Below are positions 43,046 through 51,814 of a DNA stretch of 64,000 nucleotides, piece by piece; positions within the stretch are counted from its first letter, which is position 1; each line of letters begins with the position of its first letter. The stretch comes from Mariniblastus sp. GTDB taxonomy: Bacteria > Planctomycetota > Planctomycetia > Pirellulales > Pirellulaceae. The stretch is taken from positions 124,001 to 188,000 of the forward strand of contig JAQXDZ010000081.1 of NCBI GenBank assembly GCA_029251085.1, in the 5' to 3' direction. Below the pieces are notes generated by a model that had not been told where the DNA came from, made no database searches, and was given only the letters and a program-made list of their open reading frames with translations. The position numbers were made by a program, and so were the translations under genes.

Positions 43046-44185
43046 TCACTTTTCCCCAGCCATTTCATGAAAAAGGTCCCATCTCGCCTTCATTTCCTGA
43101 ATGCTATCACCTCCGAACTTGTCCACCATTGCCGCCGCGATCTCAAATGCAACCACGCTCTCAATAATGATACTGGCTGCAGACAAAGCACAGACGTCGC
43201 TTCGCTCATAGCTCGCCTTGCTCGGTTCCTTGGTTTCCATATTGATGGACTCAAGTGGCGTTTGCAGCGTGCTAATCGGTTTTTTAGCAGCCCGAATGAC
43301 CAACGGTTGACCATTGGTCATTCCCGCCTCCAGTCCTCCAGCATTATTAGTCGGCCTAACATACCCCAAATTTGCACTCGATTTCTCACTCGACTCGTAT
43401 TGAATTCCATCATGGACTTGGCTGCCGGGTAACCCAGCCGCCTCAAATCCCATCCCAATTTCAACGCCTTTGATTGCCTGAACGGCCATCACTGCCTGGG
43501 CCAGTTTCCCATCGAGTTTTCGATCCCACTGGGCATGGGTACCAAGCCCAAACGGTAATCCCTCAACCACGACTTCGATGATCCCCCCAAGGGTGTCACC
43601 CGCTTTTTTTGTTTCATCAACCAAAGACTTGGCCTCACCATCGAGATCGGGATTGAGCGAATAAATCTCACTCTCATTCCGCCAGGCTTTTCTCTGAGCA
43701 AGGGTTCCTTCTTTCGCTGGAATTTTCAGCCCGCCAAGCTGCACGACATAGCCGAGTGTTTGAATTCCAAAAGACTCCAATAGCTGCTGACACAGGGCTC
43801 CCGCAGCAACACGAACGCAGGTTTCCCTCGCACTCGCCCGCTCCAAAATCCCCCTCATCGAACTCAAGTACTTTAGCGAACCACTCAAATCACCATGCCC
43901 GGGACGGGGGCGGGGTAATTCCTTGAGCCGCTCCAGCTTGTAATCATTGTTAGGCACCTTAAGCGTGATCGGCGCCCCAAGGGTTACGTTATTCCAGACA
44001 CCGGTAAGAACATCGACATGATCCTGCTCAAGAGTCTGACGTTTACCACGTCCATAGCCGCCCTGTCTCATGACCAGCAATTCATCGATTTTGTCGGTGT
44101 CTATCTCAAATCCAGCAGGAAATCCATCAATTAACGCCAAAAGGCACTTTCCGTGGGATTCGCCGGCAGTCCAGTATCGAAGCAT
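43046..44185 (-). CDS. aroC: Chorismate synthase
   Basis: AroC makes chorismate from EPSP with reduced FMN, the last step of the shikimate route. The 379-residue protein opens with LRYWTAGESHGKCLLALIDGFPAGFEID, followed by RQGGYGRGKRQTLEQD, RPRPGHGDLSGSLKY, ERASARETCVRVAAGA and GIQYESSEKSSANLGYVRPTNNAGGLEAGMTNGQPLVIR. All expected FMN and substrate segments are visible. The ATG at 44185 is the natural start. The gene stands alone and is divergent from the BASS-type transporter. Confidence 0.95.
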   Translation of the reverse strand: MLRYWTAGESHGKCLLALIDGFPAGFEIDTDKIDELLVMRQGGYGRGKRQTLEQDHVDVLTGVWNNVTLGAPITLKVPNNDYKLERLKELPRPRPGHGDLSGSLKYLSSMRGILERASARETCVRVAAGALCQQLLESFGIQTLGYVVQLGGLKIPAKEGTLAQRKAWRNESEIYSLNPDLDGEAKSLVDETKKAGDTLGGIIEVVVEGLPFGLGTHAQWDRKLDGKLAQAVMAVQAIKGVEIGMGFEAAGLPGSQVHDGIQYESSEKSSANLGYVRPTNNAGGLEAGMTNGQPLVIRAAKKPISTLQTPLESINMETKEPSKASYERSDVCALSAASIIIESVVAFEIAAAMVDKFGGDSIQEMKARWDLFHEMAGEK

Positions 44186-44339
44186 GATCTTGTTTGCGTT
44201 TCTGAGGAGGGAGAAAATATCGCTCGAATCTCACGATTCCCGAGCCGCTTCTATTCTAAACCAATCAAGTGTGGTTGGCAGCAGGGATTACAATCGTTCG
44301 AATAGAACCGCTGTCACCAACATCTACACCGACCTATCC

Positions 44340-45293
44340 ATGCAGTTTATTCAAAAACATTGGTTTTTAGCTTCCCTTCTTCTACTAATGGCGATGGGGT
44401 TTCAGTTTGCCCCCCCTTTTGAAACGCTTGCAGAGATCGAATGGCTAAAGTGGTCAGTTGTCTCAGCAACCATGTTTTTGATGGCCTGGCCCTTGGAATT
44501 TGGAAAACTGCAGCAGTCGTTAGTGCGTCCCGCCGCACCGTTACTGGGAGCTGCATTCAATTTGATTCTAATTCCGTTACTGGTCTGGCCCCTGGCGGCA
44601 CTGGCTGGAACCGAACTGGGCCCCGGTATCATCATTACCGCTGCCACTCCAAGCACGCTCGCGTCGGCAGCCGTTCTCACGCGTGCGGCCGGCGGAGACG
44701 ACAGCGTTGCCGTGATGGTTACCATCTTCACCAATGCAACCTGTTTCTTCGTGATGCCATTCTGGATCTTCTTGCAGACCGGCGATCAAATTGATTCGAC
44801 TCAACTCGTAGGCACCATTTATAAATTGTTTTTTTACGTTGTGGTTCCAATCGCTCTGGCACAGGTTGCCCGCCGCCATCGCTCATCAGCCGCCTGGGCC
44901 ACCCAGGCAAAACCCTTACTGAGCAGACTTGCACTCATTGGCGTTCTCGCAATGGTTTTTCTCGGAGCGGTAAAAATGGGGCTTCGATTTGAAAATCAAA
45001 CCGATTCGCCAATTTCGATTTATAACCTTTTGACAACTGCGGTCATCCTGGTTTCCGTCCACGTAACCGTTTTCTGGCTGGGTATTTTCACGGCCAAAAC
45101 AATCGGACTTCCCCGCCCAAAACAAATTGCGATAGGCTTCTCAGGTAGCCAAAAGACACTCATGATCGGGCTCTCCACGGCGGTCAATCTAGGATTCAAC
45201 ATCATCCCCATTGTGATGTACCACTCCTTACAATTGATCGTAGATGCCGTATTTGCAGAAAGACTTAGGAAAAACGAAACACCGGAGCTGTGA
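44340..45293 (+). CDS. Bile acid:sodium symporter-family (BASS/SBF-like) transporter
   Basis: A 317-residue membrane protein with nine or ten helices. I use ATG at 44340, because the frame upstream runs into the aroC promoter region and the 5' end of aroC on the other strand. ITAATPSTLASAAVLTRAAGGDDSVAVMVTIFTNATCFFVMP is the SBF core with the sodium-site Thr/Asn residues, and GFSGSQKTLMIGLSTAV is the second crossover motif (helix 9). The most similar subgroup is the SBF-like CPA type. The substrate is not known; organic anions such as keto acids are typical for the family. Confidence 0.85.
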   Translation: MQFIQKHWFLASLLLLMAMGFQFAPPFETLAEIEWLKWSVVSATMFLMAWPLEFGKLQQSLVRPAAPLLGAAFNLILIPLLVWPLAALAGTELGPGIIITAATPSTLASAAVLTRAAGGDDSVAVMVTIFTNATCFFVMPFWIFLQTGDQIDSTQLVGTIYKLFFYVVVPIALAQVARRHRSSAAWATQAKPLLSRLALIGVLAMVFLGAVKMGLRFENQTDSPISIYNLLTTAVILVSVHVTVFWLGIFTAKTIGLPRPKQIAIGFSGSQKTLMIGLSTAVNLGFNIIPIVMYHSLQLIVDAVFAERLRKNETPEL

Positions 45294-45548
45294 TTTTCTA
45301 CGACAGGACCAATCTCCCCCCCTCGGCTTGTTCTTATTTTTCCCGATTGATATATTTTTACTGTCTTAAACGGTCAGAAATATGCCACGCAACAAATCCA
45401 AATCCATTCGTCGTTCATCCGCCACTGCTGTTGAATCGCTGTTCGAGTCTTAGCCAGCGAGCAAGTTGCACCGTCGTTGACCCAACCCCCTTGCACTGCG
45501 AACCGACCACCTCGATTTCGCAATGCACCTTCTAACAAGGCAAACAAA

Positions 45549-46622
45549 ATGCGCGAAATGCTCGATGAGAAACTAAAGCGATTTGAAGAACTCGAACAAC
45601 AACTGAGCGATCCGGAAGTCCAATCCAATTCCTCCAGGATGGCTGCCGTGGCCCGCGAACATGGATCACTCGCGAAACTCGCAACGAGATATCGCCGCTT
45701 CACAGATCTCCTTAACGAGATTGAAGAACTCCGGGAGATGGCAAATTCTAGCGACCTCGAAGAACGAGAAATGGCTGAAGAAGAACTCAAGACCACACTA
45801 GCGACTCGCGAAACCTACTGGGATGAATTGTTAGAAATGACAATTGGCGGTGAGGATGCCAACCGCTCTCGTTGCGTGATGGAAATCCGAGCCGGAACTG
45901 GCGGAGACGAGGCTGCCTTATTCGCTCGCAATCTTTACGAGATGTACAGCAAGCATTGCGAAGTGAAGGGCTGGAAATTTTCCGCCCTTGAATCGAGTAC
46001 CACCGAATTGGGAGGCTTCAAAGAAGTTACCATCTCCATTGAAGGGGAGGGGTGTTATCGAGAACTTCAGTATGAGAGTGGTGGCCATCGTGTTCAACGC
46101 GTACCTGACACAGAAACAAAAGGACGTGTTCACACCTCAGCTGCTACCGTCGCTGTGCTTCCCGAACCCGAAGATGTTGAAATCGAATTAAAGCCAGAAG
46201 ATTACACGGTAGAAAGATACGCTGCGAGTAGCGGACCTGGCGGCCAGCACGTCAACAAAACCGCCTCCGCGGTCAGAATCACGCACCACGAGACTGGTGT
46301 CGTCGTCAAGTGTTTTGAAGAACGTTCTCAACACAAAAACCTTGCCAAGGGAATGCGAATTTTAAAGTCGAAGCTATACGACCATCTCCAGCAACAGGAA
46401 AACCAACAACGAGCCGATCAACGTAAAAGTCTTGTCGGTTCTGGAGATCGTAGCCAGCGGATTCGCACTTACAACTTCCCCGAAAACAGAGTCAGCGACC
46501 ATCGGATCAATTTAACACTCTACAAACTTGATCAGATCATCTCAGGTTCCGTCCAATACTTGACGGATGCGTTGATCGATCACGATCGACAAACCCTACG
46601 ATCGTCGATGTCCTTGGAATAA
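45549..46622 (+). CDS. prfA: Peptide chain release factor 1
   Basis: RF1 recognises UAA and UAG and triggers peptide release. The 357-residue protein has the coiled N-terminal domain, domain 2 with [29 protein letters not shown], the GGQ catalytic loop [18 protein letters not shown] and the end [22 protein letters not shown]. The anticodon-like PxT-type segment lies in [20 protein letters not shown]. The frame is open 24 codons upstream to 45477, but the ATG at 45549 fits the family. prmC, encoding the enzyme that methylates the GGQ Gln, follows 52 bp later. Confidence 0.95.
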   Translation: MREMLDEKLKRFEELEQQLSDPEVQSNSSRMAAVAREHGSLAKLATRYRRFTDLLNEIEELREMANSSDLEEREMAEEELKTTLATRETYWDELLEMTIGGEDANRSRCVMEIRAGTGGDEAALFARNLYEMYSKHCEVKGWKFSALESSTTELGGFKEVTISIEGEGCYRELQYESGGHRVQRVPDTETKGRVHTSAATVAVLPEPEDVEIELKPEDYTVERYAASSGPGGQHVNKTASAVRITHHETGVVVKCFEERSQHKNLAKGMRILKSKLYDHLQQQENQQRADQRKSLVGSGDRSQRIRTYNFPENRVSDHRINLTLYKLDQIISGSVQYLTDALIDHDRQTLRSSMSLE

Positions 46623-46674
46623 TTGCGGACGCCGAACTGTCGCAACGGCAATTAGATTTTTAAATGAAATACGC

Positions 46675-47565
46675 ATGCCCGAAACACCTGAACAAACGTG
46701 GAACATTAAACAGTTATTAGACTGGACGACCGATTTTTTCTCAAAATCGACGATTGGAAATGCACGCCTAGAAGCTGAAGTTCTACTGGCCGAAGCCTTG
46801 GACTGCCAGCGAATTGAGCTCTATACCAGGTTCGACGAACAACCTCCTGCTGAACAATTGACTGAATTTCGCGCCTGGGTTAAACGACGGGCAGCCGGAG
46901 AACCGGTTGCTTATCTTGCCGGGCACCGCGAGTTCTACTCCCTTCGCTTTCAAGTCGACTCCAATGTCCTTATTCCGAGACCGGAAACCGAACATCTGGT
47001 TGTCGCCGCTGTGGAATTCACAAAGAACTTAGAGAGCGATCCCATTCGCATCATCGACGTAGGAACCGGCAGTGGGTGCATCGCCGTTACGTTGGCAACT
47101 CTAATCGAGAATTGCAAAATTGCTGCAACTGATATCTCCGAACCCGCACTCGAAATTGCGAAATCCAACGCGGCCCTTCACGCTGTCGATTCCAAAATAC
47201 ACTTCTTCACAGGCGATCTCCTAGATGCGTTGCCGCAGGGCAGCAGCCCAGTCCACTTGATTGTCAGCAACCCGCCCTATATCGGCCAACTCGAATTATC
47301 CACAGTGGACGATCAAGTCAAAAACCATGAACCGGACATTGCACTATTTTCTGGAGACCATGGAACCGAGATCATCCAAAGGCTAGTCAACGACGCCGCA
47401 CAGTTCTTGCTCCCCGATGGCGCATTGATGTTTGAGACCAGCCCGATCATCATGGATCGCTGTGTTGATTTCGTACGAAACAACCCAGCCTATTCAGACG
47501 TGCGAGTGATAAAAGATTACAGCGGCCATGACCGAATTGTCGTAGCCACTCGAAGCAGCAATTAA
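46675..47565 (+). CDS. prmC: Release factor glutamine methyltransferase PrmC
   Basis: PrmC methylates the Gln of the GGQ loop in RF1 and RF2. The 296-residue protein has the N-terminal helical substrate-binding domain (ARLEAEVLLAEALDCQRIELYTRFD, RRAAGEPVAYLAGHREFYSLRFQV), the SAM motif VDVGTGSGCIAVTLA and the catalytic NPPY (IVSNPPYIGQLEL). Its placement right after prfA is the classical arrangement, and co-transcription is likely. Confidence 0.95.
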   Translation: MPETPEQTWNIKQLLDWTTDFFSKSTIGNARLEAEVLLAEALDCQRIELYTRFDEQPPAEQLTEFRAWVKRRAAGEPVAYLAGHREFYSLRFQVDSNVLIPRPETEHLVVAAVEFTKNLESDPIRIIDVGTGSGCIAVTLATLIENCKIAATDISEPALEIAKSNAALHAVDSKIHFFTGDLLDALPQGSSPVHLIVSNPPYIGQLELSTVDDQVKNHEPDIALFSGDHGTEIIQRLVNDAAQFLLPDGALMFETSPIIMDRCVDFVRNNPAYSDVRVIKDYSGHDRIVVATRSSN

Positions 47566-47637
47566 CCCGAATGCTGAATCACGTCGCCAACTCAACGACT
47601 CTCAGACGCCTTCGTTAGCCCCCAGCACCGAACACAC

Positions 47638-48588
47638 TCAGGCGCGTGGATGGTACTGCTGATGCACTTTTTTCAGTCGCGACTGATCGACGTGCGTGTA
47701 AATCTGCGTTGTCGCAATACTCGCATGCCCCAGCATTTCTTGAACCTGTCGCAAATCTGCGCCCCCCGCGAGGAGGTGTGTCGCGAAACTATGCCTCAAC
47801 GTGTGGGGGCTAATGGAAACAGAAACGTCCGCGATCAACGCGTATTTCTTGACCAATTCCCAGATAGCCTCCCGCCTCAAGCGACGGCCCCCTCGCGAAA
47901 GAAACAACCAATCCACTTCATTAGACCGAACAGCTTCCAAACGTGGCCGTTGCCTCTCAAGATAATCGGTTACCGCCTCGATTGCAGCATCTCCGAGGGG
48001 CACCATCCGCTGCTTGTTGCCCTTTCCCTCACACTTACAGTACCGCTCCTCAAGATGTAAATCACGGAGTCGCAAATTGGAAACTTCCGAAGCTCGGCAA
48101 CCTGTGGCATACAACATTTCCAACAACGCACGATCACGGAAATAATAAATTTCGATTCGTCGTGGCCCATTCAGAAATCGCTCAACTTCCCTCGGTGCTA
48201 AAACAGACGGAACCCGGTGCCATAATTTCTGACTGCCCAATAACTCGACTTTGTTATCAATCAACAAGCCTTCGAGTTGGAGGTAACGAAAGAACATCTT
48301 GACCGTTACGATGTGTCTCGCAATCGAAGCCGGTGCCAATTGCTGGCTATTCAAGAAACCCACAAAATCAGATAGCTCCGTGATCGTCAAATCAGCTACC
48401 TTGCGGTCTTCAAGCCATCCAATGAATCGCCGCATATCCCTTGAATACGCCGCTACTGTATTTTCCGCCAAATGGCATTCGGTTCTCAGGTAAACCGTAA
48501 ACGCTTCCGCGTGACGGACCGTGGCATTGACATCCGGGTCTGTCGCCTTGATCAATCGTCGAAGTTTACCCTTTTTTAGTTTTTTCAT
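47638..48588 (-). CDS. XerC/XerD-type tyrosine recombinase
   Basis: A 316-residue site-specific recombinase expected to resolve chromosome dimers at dif. The N-terminal SAM-like domain is FTVYLRTECHLAENTVAAYSRDMRRFIGWLED. Catalytic residues are visible: Arg in GCRASEVSNLRLRDL, SPHTLRHSFATHLL (HxxR), and the last block GHASIATTQIYTHVDQ with His and the nucleophile Tyr. The ATG at 48588 is preferred because the upstream frame extension to 48648 translates a terminator hairpin. XerC and XerD cannot be told apart here, and the single-gene context does not suggest a mobile element. Confidence 0.9.
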   Translation of the reverse strand: MKKLKKGKLRRLIKATDPDVNATVRHAEAFTVYLRTECHLAENTVAAYSRDMRRFIGWLEDRKVADLTITELSDFVGFLNSQQLAPASIARHIVTVKMFFRYLQLEGLLIDNKVELLGSQKLWHRVPSVLAPREVERFLNGPRRIEIYYFRDRALLEMLYATGCRASEVSNLRLRDLHLEERYCKCEGKGNKQRMVPLGDAAIEAVTDYLERQRPRLEAVRSNEVDWLFLSRGGRRLRREAIWELVKKYALIADVSVSISPHTLRHSFATHLLAGGADLRQVQEMLGHASIATTQIYTHVDQSRLKKVHQQYHPRA

Positions 48589-48603
48589 TTCACAAACAAA
48601 AAC

Positions 48604-48637
48604 AAAGCCGAAAACACCTAATGGTATTTTCGGCTTT
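48604..48637 (-). terminator. Terminator of the TPR-ExbB-ExbD operon (minus strand)
   Basis: An 11-bp perfect stem (AAAGCCGAAAA at 48604-48614 and TTTTCGGCTTT at 48627-48637) with a 12-nt loop. Read on the minus strand it is followed by a T-rich run (48594-48603). It ends the operon before the recombinase start at 48588. Confidence 0.8.
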
Positions 48638-48760
48638 GCTTCTGACAAACATCGGAATGGAATAAAAAAGAGCGATTTTGCGGTGGTATAGGCTACCCAA
48701 ACGACATAATCGCGAAACCAGCCGAGACAGCAGAGGGAATCGGCCGACTCAGGCTCAAAA

Positions 48761-49249
48761 TCAATTCCCGACGTCTTTGAATTTGACTTTCTTGATCAAT
48801 GTTTTCATCTTACCGTCTGGCAATGCTCTACCAGAAACCGCTCCGATCGCCTTAACCGTATACAAATACTTCAAATTGTAATCGATATCGAACTCAACTT
48901 CTGTTTCCGAGTCCTGTTCGGGATTCCCTTCAGCTGCCAACCGTTCTTCAACGATGTTCGTCAGATCTGGAAACATCGTTGCTTCGCGGAGCGTTTCGCT
49001 GTCATCCACAATGATGCTCGAAATGTTTCCATTTTCCCCGGCTTCAAGTCGAACCGTAATTAGATCGGGCAACTCTTCGTCGAGCGAATCAGCGGATTCA
49101 GAGGCGAGTGGCATCTTGATGTTAAAGTCGCCTTCCATCGCCACGACTTTGAATGTCATGATAAAGAAAACAAGCAACTGGAACACGATATCAATCATCG
49201 CGGTCATGTTGATTTTGATTTCTTCCGGTTCCGAAATTGACATCTGCAT
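48761..49249 (-). CDS. ExbD/TolR-family protein, second copy
   Basis: A 162-residue protein with one N-terminal membrane helix carrying the proton-path Asp (MTAMIDIVFQLLVFFIMTFKV) and a periplasmic domain. The Asp is in the same place as in ExbD Asp25. The C-terminal 110 residues (DLITVRLEAGENGNISSIIV ... TEVEFDIDYNLKYLYTVKAIGAVSG) have an expanded insertion relative to ordinary ExbD. It is the last gene before the operon terminator, 17 bp from the first ExbD. Two ExbD copies may form a heterodimer in the ExbB pore. Confidence 0.88.
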   Translation of the reverse strand: MQMSISEPEEIKINMTAMIDIVFQLLVFFIMTFKVVAMEGDFNIKMPLASESADSLDEELPDLITVRLEAGENGNISSIIVDDSETLREATMFPDLTNIVEERLAAEGNPEQDSETEVEFDIDYNLKYLYTVKAIGAVSGRALPDGKMKTLIKKVKFKDVGN

Positions 49250-49266
49250 GGACGTACTCTATAGGT

Positions 49267-49707
49267 TTACTTTTGATTTTTGACGCGGAGACTAAAGCTC
49301 TGCAGCTCAGATTCCTGACACTTTGCCATCAACTCTTGGACGACTCCTGTCGGAGTATCTTCATGCGAACGAATGATCACGGCAATGTCAGCAGGGTCGC
49401 GAATGCCTTCTCGTGCAGCCGCGTCAACCTGGCGTGACAACAACGGGTTCAGCAAATCAATCCCGTTCTTTTGCCCCTCGAAAACCACTACGCCATTTGG
49501 CTCCAAATTCAAAATAATTTGGTAGTCCGGGCGAACGACTGGCGGAACAGCAAGGACACTGCTCGGCAGTAGGATCTCTTCAGCTCGATCCACTTCCGAA
49601 AAGTTAATCAGAAGCATGAAAAATGCGATCAACTGAAAAGTCATATCGATCATGGGCGTTAAATCGCCTTCAAGAATCTCAGTACTTTTTTTCTTAAATA
49701 ATCTCAT
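49267..49707 (-). CDS. ExbD/TolR-family protein, first copy
   Basis: A 146-residue ExbD-like protein: a basic N-terminus, then a helix with Asp in LTPMIDMTFQLIAFFMLLINF, and a periplasmic domain with VVFEGQKNGIDLLNPLL and DIAVIIRSHEDTPTGVVQELMAKCQESELQSFSLRVK. This last part matches the ExbD/TolR fold more closely than the second copy. It begins 32 bp after the ExbB gene. Confidence 0.9.
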   Translation of the reverse strand: MRLFKKKSTEILEGDLTPMIDMTFQLIAFFMLLINFSEVDRAEEILLPSSVLAVPPVVRPDYQIILNLEPNGVVVFEGQKNGIDLLNPLLSRQVDAAAREGIRDPADIAVIIRSHEDTPTGVVQELMAKCQESELQSFSLRVKNQK

Positions 49708-49739
49708 GGCACCACCAAAAAAACAGAAAAGGAATCAGA

Positions 49740-50573
49740 CTAGTCTTTTTTCTTTCCAACTTTTTCGAATCGACCCATCAAATTTTCACTTGTGATCCCA
49801 ACTTCGAGCACAAGTCGCTGAACTCTGTTTCGCAGAATATTGTAGGCAGCAATCGCCGGAATCGCGATCGCCAATCCAATCAAGGTCGTCAACAAAGCAG
49901 TTGAGATACCTTCGGCCAGCTTGTTCGGATCGGGTGTGCCGCCACCATTGGCAATCACATAAAACGAGTTAATCATTCCATGAACCGTTCCGAAAAGACC
50001 AATCATGGGGCTAATCGTTCCGATCAAGGCTAGATAACTCAAACGGTGATCCAGTTTCATGTTTTCATCGGCCCCAACTTCTTGCATTGCTGCAACCGAA
50101 GCCGAGTAACTACTTGAAAGCTTTGCCAGTCCAGCCGAGAGAACGTTCCCAAGAAACGATTCGTCCGTTTTGGCTAACTCATAGGCTTCTTGATATTGCT
50201 TCTCTTCGAGATGTGCTTCAAACCCGTCAATTAAATGTTGAGGACAAACATACTCTCGTCTTGCCGACAGCAAGTTCATAATGAACAAGGCGACCAAAAT
50301 GAACGATAATGAAAGGAAGACAAGAATGTAGGTCCAACCTAACGAATCCGTTAACCAACCTAGGAGCGATTCCTCTGTTGGTGCCGGTTTGGCAGCAGCC
50401 GCTTCAGGAGCGTCAGCGGCTGGTTGAGCTACGTCCTGAGCAAACACCTGTGACGACGAAACGGACAATAGCGGTTGAAACGCGAATACCGAAAATACGA
50501 TCGAAAAAAGTAGTACCTGAGGCATCCAAGCTAGGACACCACGACTGGCTTTCGACCCCTTAATAAACTGCAT
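49740..50573 (-). CDS. ExbB/TolQ/MotA-family proton channel protein
   Basis: A 277-residue protein with a signal-like N-terminal segment and a Pro/Ala linker (VAQPAADAPEAAAAKPAPTEE). Then come the three ExbB helices: YILVFLSLSFILVALFIMNLL, YLALIGTISPMIGLFGTVHGM (with the conserved GLFGTV) and ISTALLTTLIGLAIAIPAIAAYNIL. It forms the pentameric proton channel around ExbD. The Shine-Dalgarno GGAGATAGG stands shortly before the ATG at 50573. The gene follows the TPR genes by 104 bp, with a stem-loop and a TATACT in the gap, so it may have an additional promoter. Confidence 0.9.
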   Translation of the reverse strand: MQFIKGSKASRGVLAWMPQVLLFSIVFSVFAFQPLLSVSSSQVFAQDVAQPAADAPEAAAAKPAPTEESLLGWLTDSLGWTYILVFLSLSFILVALFIMNLLSARREYVCPQHLIDGFEAHLEEKQYQEAYELAKTDESFLGNVLSAGLAKLSSSYSASVAAMQEVGADENMKLDHRLSYLALIGTISPMIGLFGTVHGMINSFYVIANGGGTPDPNKLAEGISTALLTTLIGLAIAIPAIAAYNILRNRVQRLVLEVGITSENLMGRFEKVGKKKD

Positions 50574-50656
50574 AGCGTCCTATCTCCAAAAATCATGTCA
50601 ATGAAAGGTCTGATGTGGTAACTCAGTTGTGCTAAGTATATCACACAAAATGAGCC

Positions 50657-50678
50657 AAGCCCTCGCCAATTAGGGCTT
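50657..50678 (-). other. Stem-loop between the TPR gene and exbB
   Basis: AAGCCCT (50657-50663) pairs with AGGGCTT (50672-50678) over an 8-nt loop. It begins at the stop codon of the TPR gene as read on the minus strand and is only weakly followed by T, so it may act as an attenuator or as a processing site rather than a full terminator. Confidence 0.4.
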
Positions 50679-51742
50679 TATAATTTTCCCGCCCAATAAG
50701 AGTTTCGATATCGAGACTTAAGTGTGTCTCGCGCCGTTGCCGCTCGATCGGTTTCATCCAATTGAGCCCAAATCTTAGACAAATGAAACAAAGCCTCTGC
50801 ATGTAGCTCGGACTCGGTTGCAAACAGTAGATCCGTGTGAAGATAGGCTGTCCTCGCCTCTTTCCAATTCGAATTCTTTTGATGGACAGCACCTAAAGCA
50901 TTGTAAAGATGGGCAAACAAGAGTTTGTTATCTGAGTTCTCCGTCGCAATCATTTTGTTAAGTTCAGAAAGACTGCCGGCGGGATCCCCCCCCATTCCTG
51001 CAACACGCGCCTTCTCGCACTTGGCAAGCAATTTGTAAAGTTGCGTCACGTCGTCATTGGAGTTGTTATTGAGAATCGTATCGAACGCCCTGTTTGCATC
51101 GGCGGCGTTGTCGATTGTTAACATTCCCAACTGAAGCGTGCCATTCAGCTGATACTTCGGCCACGAGGATTGACTTAGTTTGGCAAACTGTCCCATCGCT
51201 AAATCAGTTCGATCAATTGCAAAATACAATTTCCCCAGTTGCTCGATTGCCGGGTAAAGATGCCAACTCGTCGGATGCTCGCTGATAAACGTAGCCACCA
51301 CTCCCCCCGCTTCTTGAGGCGTAGTGCCGCCGCCGCGAAGTGAGTTTTGGGCCATTGAAAAAGCTCGGATAAAGTCGACCTCAGCCTTCATTTGCGGCGT
51401 CACCTTCGTCGCATCAATTTTCCCCAGCGACTCAATTGCATCGGAAAATCGTCCGGTTTCCATTTGATCTCTGGCTCGATTAATATCGCTAGGTTCCCTT
51501 GAAAACGAAACCCGATCGATTTTGCTCGCCGGCACGAGTTTACCGGCAATGGTCACACCATCGGGCGATATCCCTTCAATCTTCCCACTAGTTTTTGAAT
51601 TGCCACCAGACGCTTTAAATTGATAAACGCCATCTTGAGCTGATAGTCGTTGACTATCAGCAATGTTTACGGCCCCCACAAACAGGAAGACCACAAGGAT
51701 CAATTTAATTCGACCAACGATCGTCTTTTTAATTTGCTTCAT
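50678..51742 (-). CDS. TPR-like secreted protein of the ExbBD operon
   Basis: A 354-residue protein with an N-terminal signal peptide or anchor (IKLILVVFLFVGAVNIADSQRLSAQ). A small beta domain follows (VYQFKASGGNSKTSGKIEGISPDGVTIAGKLVPASKIDRVSF), then helical repeats with a TPR-like pattern (ARDQMETGRFSDAIESLGKID, LFAHLYNALGAVHQKNSNWKEARTAYLHTDLLF, ALFHLSKIWAQLDETDRAATARDTLKSRY). It lies between the giant TPR protein and exbB and should act in the periplasm. The family is not one I can name. Confidence 0.75.
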   Translation of the reverse strand: MKQIKKTIVGRIKLILVVFLFVGAVNIADSQRLSAQDGVYQFKASGGNSKTSGKIEGISPDGVTIAGKLVPASKIDRVSFSREPSDINRARDQMETGRFSDAIESLGKIDATKVTPQMKAEVDFIRAFSMAQNSLRGGGTTPQEAGGVVATFISEHPTSWHLYPAIEQLGKLYFAIDRTDLAMGQFAKLSQSSWPKYQLNGTLQLGMLTIDNAADANRAFDTILNNNSNDDVTQLYKLLAKCEKARVAGMGGDPAGSLSELNKMIATENSDNKLLFAHLYNALGAVHQKNSNWKEARTAYLHTDLLFATESELHAEALFHLSKIWAQLDETDRAATARDTLKSRYRNSYWAGKL

Positions 51743-51814
51743 TGAAAAACTCTGACCTCGAATTTCTTATCGTTCTTTTCACCCACGGAAACCGCAGGGC
51801 ACTCTTCAAAAACA

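Noticed and set aside
45382-45453. 23-codon ORF (MPRNKSKSIRRSSATAV...) before prfA, possible leader peptide
   Set aside because: It has an ATG and a stop but no clear Shine-Dalgarno, no attenuator hairpin after it and no recognisable motif, so it may be chance.
45549-47565. prfA-prmC pair as a novel arrangement
   Set aside because: This is the standard neighbouring order of release factor 1 and its methyltransferase in many bacteria.
47638-48588. Tyrosine recombinase as a mark of a mobile element or integron
   Set aside because: The protein looks like a housekeeping XerC/XerD, and there is no att site, tRNA target, gene cassette or composition change around it.
48589-48648. 20-residue N-terminal extension of the recombinase frame
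   Set aside because: These codons are the read-through of the terminator stem-loop of the upstream operon; the ATG at 48588 is the better start.
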